Of a DNA stretch of 42,632 nt, positions 31,902-42,632 are shown piece after piece (positions within the stretch are counted from its first letter, which is position 1; each line of letters begins with the position of its first letter). Position numbers and translations under genes: made by a program. A model generated the notes under the pieces. It worked only from the letters and a program-made list of their open reading frames with translations. It did no database searches and had not been told where the DNA came from. This stretch comes from Chara braunii (taxonomy: Eukaryota; Streptophyta; Charophyceae; Charales; Characeae): NCBI GenBank assembly GCA_003427395.1, contig BFEA01000425.1, positions 148,778-191,409 of the forward strand. Direction: 5' to 3'.

Positions 31902-32738
31902 AACACAGAATTCGTGAAAACCAGACAAAAAAACTTGCAAGGGCAAAATTCAACGTGATGTAAAATAACTAAAAAAATGAATAGAAAAATACTTTTTGAA
32001 AACTGCTGGAAGTGGCGAGGAAAAGTACGTGTTTTGACTGAAAATCATTACTAAAGGAAACACCTTATGTTCATAAACCAAAATATTATATTTTTTTCTT
32101 ATAAGTTGTGTCGCACAACAAAAGTTTTCGGGGGCTCTGCGAACATGCAAAAATGTTATATTGTTTTTGCATACATTTGCCCTAATATAGTATCCAATGT
32201 TGTAGCATTTAATATATATATATATATATATACTTGTGTTTGCCTAATAATTTGAAGATGTCTCACAGACAAAAGTTGTTTGTATTATTATTTTACACAA
32301 CATATATTTTTGACGAGGTTGTATTTTTTTAATTCAACATTGATTTATAGTTCTATATACTTATTTTTCATAGTTTGGTTTTTGGCCTAACTGTTGAAAA
32401 TGACTTATAGTCTTATAAATGAGTGTTCATTAAAACCATTTTTGTTTTATCTTTCAACTTCGTATCGCATACCTTGAAGATTGACTTGTTTGAGCTCTGT
32501 TTTTGCCACTCTTTTAAGAACGATGTATAGTCTTAAAACATGATTTTTGTTGGAAAACGTTTTCCGACACTTTTTTAGGATCTCTTGACTTTTTGCTCGT
32601 TTTTCTCTATCTTTTTTTGGCAAATAGTTAAAAATGTTTTTTTTTGTTTTGCAAAAGAGCACTTTGACTGGGAAGTAATCATTCTATTAAAAAATGTATG
32701 GTTTTGGCATTTTGTGTGATTTTCACAAATTTTGTGTT
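31902..32738. mobile_element. TIR element E3
   Basis: The left end AACACAGAATTCGTGAAAAC is mirrored by GATTTTCACAAATTTTGTGTT at the right, with two or three changes. The flanks are GAAC (31898-31901) and GGAC (32739-32742). Interior modules follow the same order as in E1: the GAAGTGGCGAGGAAAAG segment near 32010, CAAAAGTTGTTTGTATTATT near 32271, and three TTATAGTYYTATA-type units at about 32343, 32401 and 32523. A short TA run lies at 32214. No protein. Confidence 0.7.
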
Positions 32739-32742
32739 GGAC

Positions 32743-33125
32743 AAGGAACCTTAATCCCCGTCCGCTGATTCAGATGGTATGAATGAAGAGGACGATCGGG
32801 TAAGAGAGACGATCCCCCTCTGCTACAGGAAGGAATCATCCCATCCACTATTAATCCAAGATAAGTGTCGGTTAACAGAAGAGACTCAATTCAAAGTTAA
32901 TGCAGTTATTGATTAAGCCAAGGTTACATGGCTGAAGCAATACGCAGCCGCGAAATGATCATATGATCGTTAATATTAGGCATAGGGGCAAGGGGGCGGT
33001 GTTCACATGAAAAAATGCCAATGAATTATAGATGGAGTTGTAACATAGAGATGGTGGAGTTTGAGTTGAAGCATACCTGCGTGCCGCCATCAAGGATGTT
33101 TGTCTAACAACAAGTCGACATCCCA
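32743..33125 (+). other. No clear feature
   Basis: About 380 bases before the LINE fragment. This may be part of the same decayed LINE, but no motif was recognised. Confidence 0.3.
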
Positions 33126-33806
33126 ATGGGGAAAAGCAGTAGCCCCCCATTAGCATGCATATTGTGTGCAATAAACGGTTTTATTTTTTTAGCAAGCCTA
33201 GAAGCGGGTTGTAGTTTAGTTAAAGGAATGAGATTGATCGACGATGTTACAATCCTCATTTGGTGCCCGGTGAGGAATGGCGTCCGTCGTCAGATGAAGA
33301 TTTTATAAAACATTGAGAAAGCATACATCCAGGATAGTTTTTTTGAAATGTACAGATGAGGGGGGGGTACTTGGAAGTTTTTGGGAACAGGTATGGAAAT
33401 CAGGAGGAACTGTTTGTCATGCCAGATACTGCTGAAGAATTTTGATCAAATATGGGGGAAGAAAGAAAACCTCTTTTATCGTATTTTCCAGAATTTTGAG
33501 TTTTTCTCAACATCTAGATAGAAAAAGGCGGTTATCACCAACACGTTGCATCGAATCTGGAGTATGTCGACTTCCGATGAATTGACACGACTTGGACTGC
33601 TAACTACAAAAACACAATTACGCCTGTTGAATTACCCTGCCTGGTTGTTTAACGATTGTTTGGGAAAATTTATGAGCAGACATGCCCCATTGTGGGAAAG
33701 TGGTTGCACAAGTTTGGAAATTGGTAATAGTAGCGATGACAGGGGCGTAGTTATGCTAACATTAAGTACAGCAAGAATATGGCTATCTTATGGGTCCGTT
33801 GTGTAA
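33126..33806 (+). pseudogene. LINE-d: fragment of LINE reverse transcriptase
   Basis: The first frame reads SPPLACIL, then an aliphatic helix, GCSLVKGMRL, then IDDVTILIW. This parallels the conserved RT order PLAPxLF ... G-x-I/V-K-G-I ... ADD. The Ala/Phe before DD is changed to Ile. Decayed frames follow (for example 33546-33806) with LINE-like WSMSTSDELTRLGLL-type composition. The fragment has no other recognisable domain. Confidence 0.35.
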
Positions 33807-34649
33807 TGGCACAGAGGTATGTGGGAAATAGGACTAGGAATATGGCTATTTCATGGGTCTGTGTGAGGCCATACTAAGTGCGGGTATGGTGGATGGGATC
33901 CGAGTATTGGGATAATTAATGGACCGCTAGGAATGCAGTTCCGGAGACGGGGATTGTGGTTTACGTTTGAGAAAGTGAGGCAGGTAACTACCTGGTTGGC
34001 AAAATTTTGACGAAACCACTAGGACGAACCGACACGGTCCCACCCAAGAAAGTGGGCGGGGGGTTTTGTGTATGTACCAGACATATTTTTTTGGTTTGGA
34101 TTAGTGTCACCATAGAGGGAAGCTTCAGATGGGTCATACCGGGTTTCTCTCCACACCCATACGACCGACCTTCGAGCAAAGACGTAAACAAAAGCCAGAG
34201 GGATATCAAACCTACGAGACAAATATAATTAAACTAGTATTGTAGCTTCGCAACCACGATCTCGAATTTCCCTCAGATGAGGCCGCTATCTGGAGCGGCT
34301 GAAACTAGTCAGGGATGCCAGATGCTTCCCTCTTCAAACTCTTCACCCACTATTCTTGTCGGAGGACGGGCGCGACACCATAGCTTTATATTATGGTTGA
34401 TATTATGTGTTGAATATTTGTTCTTTTTGAACTAATTCGAGATTCTTCACATATTGTTTTCACCATGAGTAGCACGGTTATGTATGCAAGCGTGTGGTTT
34501 GACTTCATTTTGCCTTTGATGTTATCATCTTTTCTGTCGCTAGATCTCACCTCGACGCCTATACTTGTTTTTTCTTTTACTCTTGGGGTTGTTTGTCGAG
34601 GATTTCCGACCTCTCCTTTTGGTGTGCATAATCAAATGAGCTAATTATA
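33807..34649 (+). other. About 840 bases with no clear feature
   Basis: May hold further decayed LINE-d sequence to about 34200, where overlapping frames on both strands make coding status undecidable. Nothing else seen. Confidence 0.3.
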
Positions 34650-34708
34650 TATATATATATATATTTAATTATTAGCTTAAAGAATTTATCTTTATTATAT
34701 TTATAATA

Positions 34709-34758
<50 letters not shown>
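34646..34758 (+). repeat. (TA)n microsatellite tracts
   Basis: Two pure TA arrays, the second over 40 bases long, separated by AT-rich sequence. Confidence 0.95.
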
Positions 34759-34762
<4 letters not shown>

Positions 34763-35149
34763 CAACTTTAGGCCATTTGTCAATCTTTGGGACATATGTA
34801 CGGCTGGAAAAGAAAAAGTAAGACAAAAAGAATAAAGAAAAATATGAGTTATGGGAGTAAGGAGGTTTGGATCAAGTGCCTGAATCTGGGCGGGATTTGA
34901 GTAGAGATGCAGAAAGCAGATTAATCACGATCATATGCATCTCTCCATAAACACGTTCAGTTTCAGGGTCTTAAATCCAATCCCTCCTTGTTAGTGGGAG
35001 GTCGCTCCTGGCGAGTATTAAAGGTGGATGCGAGTGAAGGAGCTCCATGAACTTTCTTTGAAAGATATACGGTATACTTCCTTGCTTTGCCTCAACCCGA
35101 CCACTGGCTTGTGAATGAGGTATTAATTAGGAGCTTTTCATACAACTTA
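34759..35149 (+). other. No clear feature
   Basis: About 390 bases of mixed composition. No gene, RNA or repeat recognised. Confidence 0.35.
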
Positions 35150-35157
35150 CTTAGACA

Positions 35158-35511
35158 CTTTGTAGCACACCGAACATGTTTGGCGCCCCACCGAGCAGTC
35201 GAACATGTTTGAACGCTTGACCGAGCGTGAACCGAATATGTTCAGCCGAGCGCAAATTAGGGGGTTGTCGAGCACGTCCTTATGTGTGTGTGGTATGTGG
35301 AGTGTGGTGGTGGGTGGGTGTGTGTGTGTGTGTATGTTCAGAAGTGATGAGCAATGCCCACAAGGGCCTTTCAACCCCTATATATATAAAAAAATAAATG
35401 AAATAAATAAATAAAATAAAAATGTTCGGGCTCGGTCTATTTTGGGCCATATTCGGGCTCTTTACCGAGCGTTCGGGTTCGGTCACCGAGCCCGAATGCG
35501 ATGCTGCGCAG
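35158..35511. mobile_element. hAT-like MITE, copy A (354 bp)
   Basis: An 8-base direct repeat CTTAGACA flanks it (35150-35157 and 35512-35519), the target-duplication length of hAT transposons. Termini are CTTTGTAGCA at the left and, reversed, CTGCGCAGCA at the right. Subterminal regions are full of GAACATGTT, CCGAGC and GTTCGGG words in both orientations, plausible transposase-binding arrays. A (GT)n tract lies at 35313-35335. No protein. Confidence 0.7.
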
Positions 35512-36852
35512 CTTAGACATTCTGCTAATTAATTTATATTTATCCTTTTGTTATATCCCCCGAGTTTCCTATTCGTGTTAAATGGAGGATGACACTGGGG
35601 CGGACGCCTCGGCGCCGCCACCCATTGATCCGACCTTCCTAGAGCAAGTCCGGACCATGCTGGAGGTCTGTTTTCTAGATGGGTACTTGGCCGAGGGTCT
35701 CCACCATGGTGAGGTAGATCACAGTCTATTTCATTTCATGTTGAGAGTCGATCCTCAAATTAGCAGGATCCAAGAAGAATGATTGAGTGCACGGGCGTTT
35801 CTCCTGGTATATAGAAATGAGTCAGGAACTATGTCCATTGCGGTCAAGAAATATGTGGTGGGAGTCTATAAGGTGGCATGGGTTAAAGCGGATCTCTTTC
35901 TGGAAGATCAAAAGAAGGGTTGTTTTATTCACGAAGGAAAGAATCTAGCAATATACATCACATGATCAAAACAACATGCTGATTGGATAAAAAGTGTTGT
36001 TTATGACAAGATTGAATTTGAGAACGACGCTTGTCGTGTTGACTTTCACCCCTACCTCTCACCGAATGAAATGAAACAGTTGAAAGAAGCAATGAAATAC
36101 ATTTTTTCCTCGATTCGTTGTCTGAATGTGCCGGTAATGGCAGTTTTCCATCTTCGTTTTCAGATTGAGAAAACTATGGGGAAAATTCTTACGATACATG
36201 ATTATCATCCTGATACGACCGGACCCTCGATTGTGAATGTTTACGTTGAACTGGAGTCTTCAACTCATTTTTCCTTCAACCCAACCCTTACGATCGAACT
36301 CTCGGATGAGGAATCTGTCGAAGTTGATGTCAATGCCTCCACTCCATATTGTTCCCAATGTCGTTAGTGGTTTCACATTGAAGAAAAATGTTGGAATGTG
36401 GTCTGAAATGTAGCACGTGCTAATTATCAAAGGAAGATGATCAACTTCAGAATCGCAGTTTTCGGCGTTGTCGGAAGCCTGTCCAAGAACGGGCACGACA
36501 CAACCATGCCTCCCACCACAGGAGTGAAAAGTATCCTTCCCCACCATCGATCACGTCATATACCTCCACCTTCACTAACAAGTTGTATAACACCTTCTCT
36601 CATCTTGGCCAAGCATGACGCCCAATGGGAAAATGAAATTGCTCGAGGATTTAGACACCCTGACTGGAAAAACAAAACCTACAACCCTGATGAAAATACA
36701 CAAATCAAAAGAGGATGATTCGGTTCTGGTTGATTTTGAGCGATACAAAAAACACTTCATCGAGCAAACTGAAAATAATGTGGTTTTGAACGAAGATGCC
36801 ATGGATGTTGGAATCACAAAAGAGGAAAACCCTTTGACACTTACAGTGGTAG

Positions 36853-37931
36853 TTGTGTAGCACACCGAACATGTTCGGAGATTTTTCGAACGTCCGAACA
36901 TGTTCGGGTGTTCGGTCGAACGTCACCCGAACGTGTTCGATCGAACATATTTAAAAAAAAAAAAAAAAAAAAAATTTGGTTTTTTATTTTTAACTCGAGT
37001 TTGGCTACGAATTTGACCATACCTCCAAGGTCCTCGTATGGCCTGCATGTTCTTGTCGGATGGTCGTGGGGGGCTATTAAGGCCCTCGTGTGGCCTGTCG
37101 ATTTGTTTGGTTGTTAAGGTCCTCGTGAGGCCATTTTTTCAAAGTATTTTTTCAAGTATTTTATTTGACTACTGTTTCGGACCCTTGGGTGGGTCTCTTA
37201 GGTCTTGATTGGTCAGGTCCTCGTGTGGCCCGTTTTTAGTTGCTTGGTCCTCGGGTGACCCATTTGTCACCATTACTTATGTGTCCCTGGTGGTTGTCGT
37301 AGAAACTCGTGATTAGTTATCTATATAGATGTTCTGCGACATTATAGTTCATCTCCGCCGTGATTACGACCCACCCCTGACGATTCCGGCTCTGGCAGCC
37401 GAATGAAACATGTACGATTCCATCTCTGGCGGCCAGATGAAACATGTAGGGTCAACCGCCAGATGCTTGGCCTCGGATTATGACGATTACGGACAAGCTG
37501 TCCATTTTTTGTCTGGGCTTGAGCTAGGTTTTTACCGTGATATTCATTGAGCCAAGTCACGTTCAGGAGAAATTGTGTGTTATGTCATCTTCTCGCCATA
37601 TTCCTTCTTCTTTTTTTTCCTCTTCTTCGTCTTACTCCCTTGTCTTGTCTTTCTTTGGGGTTCTCTTGTCTTATATATGTCTGCGTCATTCGATCTATAG
37701 TTGCATCATTGCTATTGGTGTATACCACCAATTCCTCCAAGGCAAAAGTTGGTTGTATTATTATTTTACATAACATATATATTTTTTAGATTTTTTGGAA
37801 AAAGTGTTTTTTTTTTTTTTTTTTTTTTTTTTTAATGTTCGCGTTCGGAAAGTTTTTGCGCTCGTTCGCATTCGGTCCCGACTGTTCGTGTTCGGTGTTC
37901 GGTCACCGAACCCGAACATGATGCTACAGAG
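36853..37931. mobile_element. hAT-like MITE, copy B (1.08 kb with a nested insertion)
   Basis: Left terminus TTGTGTAGCAC and, reversed, right terminus CTCTGTAGCATC. The flanks AGTGGTAG (36845-36852) and GGTAGTAG (37932-37939) agree at six of eight bases, a decayed 8-base duplication. It has CCGAACATGTTCGG near the left end and repeated GTTCGG words near the right (about 37840-37915), like copy A. A and T homopolymers lie at 36953 and 37808. The middle contains the CAAAAGTTGGTTGTATTATT module also seen in E1 to E3. Without the nested insert it would be about 370 bp, close to copy A. Confidence 0.65.
37031..37733. mobile_element. Insertion nested in MITE copy B
   Basis: CCTCCAAGG occurs at 37022-37030 and 37734-37742 with 703 bases between. 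The sequence on either side (TTTGACCATA... and ...CAAAAGTTGG) is contiguous in E1 (about 22490-22515), so the intervening DNA was inserted. The 5' part repeats a GGTCCTCGTGTGGCC motif about five times (37030-37260). No protein, poly(A) or convincing TIR was seen, so the class is unknown. Confidence 0.5.
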
Positions 37932-38749
37932 GGTAGTAGCAGACTCTTATATGACTGATCAACCAAAATAACATAAATGCAATAAAGCGTCAAAGCAGGC
38001 CAAAGGAATAAATGGAAAAAAAAACAAAACATTTTATAACTCCTCCGATGGGTCGGATGCCGACCACTACCGGGGGGAGTATGCATCCACTTTGACGACT
38101 GCCGCAAAGACTTTCCTGACAACACTGGCTCTGTGTGACGGTCTAAGAGTTGCCACGCTCGAAAATGGGGGATCTGTGTTTAAGTATTTTGTATCATTTT
38201 GTTTTGTCCCTTTCCAATCAAGGTTCAATAACTCAGGTTTTCAGGGACCAGGATCCTTCCTAGTCACGGTCTCCACGGACCATCCGTCAGAATCGTCAGT
38301 AACTATCATTGCCAAACAACTTATTTAGAACAAGTTTCAAAGTGGACTAATTCCGGGATTGAAGCTTAGCCGTCATCTTCGTCTTAATATCACGGGACGA
38401 AAGTTGACTTTATTTTATGCATTTATGAATGTCAGACCACGAAGCAGGGAACAACTCAAGGAGGTCAATATTTCTCATATTCCACTATCTATATTGGCAA
38501 ATTGTGATAATTTAGAACTCAATGACATTCACGTGATTGATGGTGTAGATGCATCTACCCTTGCTTGGTGTCTGCTGCAATCGTTAAATAAAAATATTTT
38601 GTTTTCCCCGCAACTCAATTCCACTCTCAGACTCAACTGATTCACCCCCAAACCAATCGTCTTAGAGAGAGGGATGGGGCAGAAAAAGTTTAACACTCAT
38701 CAAACTGCCCCAAAACGGATTCAAAGTTCAATTGGTCAAGCAGGCAGCA

Positions 38750-41700
38750 ATGCAAAATAAGTTGTTGTTTGCTACTTGGAACGTTTGTCGTTTAGATGAT
38801 ATGGACAATAGGCATAAGAGGGTTTGCTTGAGGCTATGGATGTACGAAAATAACAGAAAAATCCTATCATTATAAAAAAACAAATTAAATGAGGCCAAAC
38901 TAAGAGAAACGAGGTAGTGGTGGTCTGTTTTCCAACTGTGGGTTCCATCAATGGTCCAATGGAGGAATAATCATTATGTTTCGCCAGGACTTCTTGGTTG
39001 AGGTTATTGAATTGGCGATGAACGCATGGGGTCGATGATGTTGGGTCAAGATTGAAATGGACTCAGAACCATGGACCTTCATGTCACTATATCTACCGGT
39101 GGACTATAGAGAACATCTTCACTTTGTCACGGAGCTGTCGGAAATCATCCCTGACACAAGGAATTTGATACTGGCACAAATTTGAATACTATTCTCAACT
39201 CGGGGCTTGGCTCACCGTAAGTTTTCCCACTACGAATGAACTCTTGCATGTTACATGAGTTCATGGAATCCTTTGAAATAGTGGATGTTTTTCGGGTTTT
39301 GAATCTATATGTGTCTCGGTACACCTGGTCCGGTCGAACGCAGGGAGCACTTTCTGTTCGACGCTTGGACTTTACTCTAATGCGGGGTGTTTCGTAGGAT
39401 AGTTACCTCACACCGAAGGTGAGAATTTCTTTTGTGTCTGACACTCCCTAGTGATCTTTGAAACACAACTGGGGGTGATCCAAACAGGGGTCCCGATTAT
39501 TTCCAATTTAATGTTACACATTTGAAAGGTCTCGCTTTACTAGATTGACTCAACAAAATCACCTGCAAAGACAACAACACATCTCTGTCTGAATCCTAAG
39601 GCCTGGTATGATAGAGAAATACAAGCTTTGCAAGAAACTTGTAGCACTAACTCTAGGTTGAAAAATGGAAAGGTGAATCAACAAATCAAACAATGGTAGA
39701 CCAAAGTGTCATTCGCGGAAAATCGTCAATGATCTCATCCGATCTCTGATTTATACGTTTCAAAAGTGGAGTTTAGCTTTTGAGAACTCAAAAAGTCCGA
39801 AAATTAAGCCAAGAGAACAATGTAAGCAATAGTTTAGAATTAGGGTATATATCGCACTTTGACCGAATGACTAAAACTGTTTTTCAATCCTTGATGAGGT
39901 TAGTAGTCAAACCCCTTATGAAGAAGTAGAAACATCCTTTTTCATTAACGGCACATGTTGCTTGAACCTCTACCCAAATGTGTCAATATGCCAAATAATA
40001 TTTTAGTGACATCCTTAATACTAAATCCCCCTGTTACCTTCCAGACACAGATCTTTAAGATTTCTCTTACTTCTGGAAATTTTCAAAAAATAACCCTCCC
40101 GCTTCATGTTGCATTGGTCTAGATCGCCCGTTAACAATAGAAGAAATGGAGGTAGCTGCTAAGGCGATGGCTAAGGGTAATGCCCTCGGACCCTGGTGGG
40201 CTACTAATCAGATTTATATCGACCTTTTGAATTTTTTCCGCATTTGTTCTCACATAGGACTTTAATAATGTGCTGATTGGCGAACCTCTCAAGACCACTA
40301 TGGTTGAAGGGGTCATTTCTTGTTGTATAAAAATGAAAACAAGAAAGACATATTAAATTAACGATCAATTTCTTTATTGAAAGCGGTCTATAAGTTGTTG
40401 GCAAAGGCTATTGCACTTAGGTTGGCAAAGGATATACTACTTCTTACGAGACAAGAGCAAGGCGCATTCGTAAAGAGACGCTCTATATATGAAAACATCA
40501 TCACCACATTACAAACCATTGAGATTATTGCAAAATAAATAAAAGACGTTGTGATTATAATAGTCGATATGAAAAAAGCTTGCGATAAGATCGGATGAAC
40601 CTTCATCCAAACCACCTTAAAACATATAAAATTTAGCCAAAATGTACATTCTAGGGTTCAGGCTGTCTACTCACAAGCCACAACGTCTGTCGTGGTTAAT
40701 GACCAACGTTCTCCCTTCCGTCTCATACGATCCTTCCGATAGGGGTGCCCATTGGCCCCTTGCTCTTCGTGGTTCACTTGAAGGTTCTATTGGATAATTT
40801 TATATTCAACCTACAAATCTCCGGCATGAAGATCGATCGAGGCATTGAGTGGAAAGTGGGTGTCATTGCAAACGATCTCACCATGTGTGTAAAAAATAAC
40901 ATATATATATTATCTAAAATACAAAAGGTATTGTCTAGCTATTATAAATTATCAGAAGCCTCGATAAACTGATAAAAAACCTTTTATTTATAAAAAACTT
41001 TTTATTTATTACCCTCTCCTCATCAATTGTGCATCGACTGGGCCATAAAGTGCATCCCAAAAGACTTTGTTGAACGTTTTCTTGGTATTCAAGTGACAGT
41101 TTCAGATCGTTCAGAGTATCAATATCAACTTCTTGAAAAGAAAGCTACATCACATCTCACCAAATAGAATCGGTCGTACATCTCCTTGTTATTTGGCAGA
41201 TCTCTTCTCATAATTACAGCAGTCTTTTCAACACTGTGCTATGTACAGACTGTTCATCTGCTAGGAGACAAAGCGTATTAAAGCATAAAGTCAAGGACAC
41301 AAAAATTGTTATGGAAACTGATAGTCACTGAGGAGCAGGGATATCTGTGTAAGGTGACCTGGGACATAGTAACCTTTCTTAGAGGGGAAGGGGGTATGGG
41401 CATCTTAGATCCATGAATGCAAAACATAGCCCTGCTGGCTAGATTGTCCATTAGGGCAACCTTGAAGACATAGAGTAAATAATGGGTTAAAATGGGAGAG
41501 TATATTTTGAGCAGGGAATGAGACTTAACGAACCCATCGGACGTCTGAAGTTGTTTCATGTTGGATTGCTTCGCACCCATATACCCAAAATCAGTCTTTT
41601 GAAATGTTGTGATGTACGCCTGGAAAAAAACAAAGCCAACAGAACATAAACAACCCTCTTCGAAGGCATAAGTTTGAGGAAAACTGCTTTCTGAAAACCA

Positions 41701-42380
41701 GTACTTGCTAGATGAGGATGGAGCCCCATTGTCAGCTGCAAACAGGCCTGGTAACTTTGGAAGACGCTGGATAGAAAAGGACATCTTTTGGATTAAGGAC
41801 ATTCAGGCGGTCAGACAATTCTAATTGGCTAACTGAGGCTGAGTTGAGAAGTCGGTACCCTTACTAGAGAGATACAGGAGCTAAGCTACAATGCTTATAT
41901 GATGCAGTCCCATCTCATTGGTTGACTCTGCTTGAGGCAGATGCACCATCGGAGTTAAACAAGTGGTACTGTCTACTTGCGTTCTACTCTCTGTAGACTG
42001 ATCGAGAGGGAGACTCATAAACCTCCGATCTTTCAAATCTGGACTGTTGATGTCGGTTGGATGAAAACATGGACATTGCTATTTGAGACAAAAGGTACTT
42101 TTACCGCTGCACCAGAGGTAAACGAGTGTAGAGTGAAGTTGAGTGTGGATAGGCATGGGGTAGTAGTCGGCCTAGTTTTAAGGTATAAGGGAACGCCACT
42201 CGTTAGTCTTAGACTTGATACTACTAGATGGTTTTGGACTACATCGGTTCAACCTCGGAAATCTCTTCGGTCCATGGATTTCTCTACCTCCAAGATCGGT
42301 ACGGGCCTTCTTAGGGAGCGTTCAACCTGCAGCCCCTTCAAGTGGTTGAGTAAACAAAGACGAACCAGTCACTGATTGAA
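38750..42380 (+). pseudogene. LINE-c ORF2: endonuclease and reverse transcriptase, broken
   Basis: An ATG at 38750 opens KLLFATWNVCRLDD, the start of the apurinic-type endonuclease (EEP) domain. Later EEP blocks follow: NGGIIIMF at about 38955, SLYLPVDYREH at about 39090, then a VDVFRVLN ... YTWSG ... RRLDFTL block at 39285-39380. The RT region begins at about 40126 (LTIEEMEVAAKAM-KGNALGP). It goes on through YKLLAKAIALRL and QGAFVKRRSIYENI (40390-40500), and VDMKKACDK (about 40563) with the catalytic Asp kept. A broken R-stop-GCPLAP block follows at 40735, then IANDL (about 40870) in place of FADD. GRSLLI and GGMGILDP post-RT words lie near 41200-41410. LYDAVPSHWLTLLEA at about 41910 and a last open frame (41977-42375) are C-terminal. 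Many stops and frameshifts; inactive. No clear zinc-binding domain before the microsatellite. Confidence 0.75.
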
Positions 42381-42444
42381 TACGACAAAAATACTCAAAT
42401 GAAGCATTGGCAACTTTTGAAGACCCTCCCTTCTGGAAAGCTAA

Positions 42445-42448
<4 letters not shown>

Positions 42449-42508
<60 letters not shown>

Positions 42509-42584
42509 GTGAGATAGATAGATAGATGGATAGATGGATGGATAGATAGATGGATAGATGGATAGATAGATAGATAGATATATA

Positions 42585-42632
<48 letters not shown>
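42449..42632 (+). repeat. (GA)n and (GATA)n/(GATG)n microsatellite, running off the window
   Basis: (GA)n at 42449-42505, then mixed GATA and GATG tetramers to about 42588, then (GA)n to the last base. It directly follows the LINE-c C-terminal remnant, so the LINE's 3' tail may have been replaced or may lie beyond. Confidence 0.95.

Larger units (their letters stand above)
35582..38640 (+). pseudogene. LINE-c ORF1: nucleic-acid-binding protein, broken and interrupted
   Basis: One frame runs from the ATG at 35582 to about 36718 through stops at 35780, 35963, 36365 and 36400. It ends in a C-x2-C-x4-H-x4-C zinc knuckle near 36350-36391 (CSQCR, stop, WFHIEEKC); the stop at 36365 falls inside the knuckle. 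The first ten residues are acidic. A second frame continues at 36615-36860. A hAT-like MITE then interrupts it (36853-37931). Coding-like sequence resumes at about 38092-38640 with a stop at 38326. Plant L1 ORF1 proteins carry an N-terminal domain and a CCHC knuckle and bind element RNA. The position just before the endonuclease of ORF2 supports this. The long segment after the MITE has no domain I can name. Confidence 0.65.

Noticed and set aside
34007-34228. Overlapping ORFs on both strands near 34.0-34.2 kb
   Set aside because: Three frames are open over the same 200 bases, none with motif support. It cannot be called a gene.

Overview
This is a gene-poor, repeat-dense eukaryotic window. 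Nearly every recognisable protein is a decayed transposable-element protein, and no intact host gene is seen. The best guess is a plant-lineage genome (streptophyte; a charophyte alga or an early land plant is possible). The reasons are a primer-binding site complementary to tRNA-Asp of the type used by plant Ty3/Gypsy elements, L1-like LINEs with an RVT-type zinc-binding C-terminus, and many TIR and foldback MITEs. The species call is inference only. Scattered Ns and a 54-base gap inside a (GA)n tract show a draft assembly.

Layout. Positions 1-6252 are the 5' long terminal repeat (LTR) of a very large LTR retrotransposon, cut by the window edge. Its end is fixed by an 18-base tRNA-Asp primer-binding site at 6255-6272. 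The internal region (6253 to about 12.1-12.9 kb) carries a broken upstream ORF (7441-8137), a broken gag with a CCHC zinc knuckle (8412-9926) and about 3 kb with no pol. The element therefore looks non-autonomous. The 3' LTR is split. Its first part lies at about 12929-15264 on the plus strand. The part that should follow lies at 24009-27140 on the minus strand. An inversion of about 15265-27140 explains this.

Inside the inverted block are microsatellites around an assembly gap (16.0-16.25 kb), a decayed secreted-protein-like frame (18625-18074, minus), a 0.5-kb repeat carrying a foldback MITE, and two LINE remnants on the minus strand. LINE-b is 20795-19090. LINE-a is 24008-20827, with a poly(A) tail, and was interrupted by the LTR element. 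LINE-a is also split by a 0.9-kb TIR element whose removal restores its reading frame.

Right of the inversion are a weak hypothetical frame (27.4-28.3 kb), an inverted second copy of the 0.5-kb repeat, two more members of the 0.9-kb TIR family (29.5-30.4 and 31.9-32.7 kb), a probable SINE head (30.5 kb), a LINE fragment (33.1-33.8 kb) and a nearly full-length but dead LINE-c (35.58 to about 42.4 kb). LINE-c has ORF1 with a zinc knuckle, then endonuclease and reverse transcriptase domains. A hAT-like MITE lies just upstream of LINE-c and a second member is inserted in its ORF1; that second copy itself contains a nested insertion. The window ends in (GA)n and (GATA)n arrays.

The genes do not work together as a host pathway. 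What the window records is an order of insertions, one inversion and several non-autonomous families with unusual internal repeat architecture.
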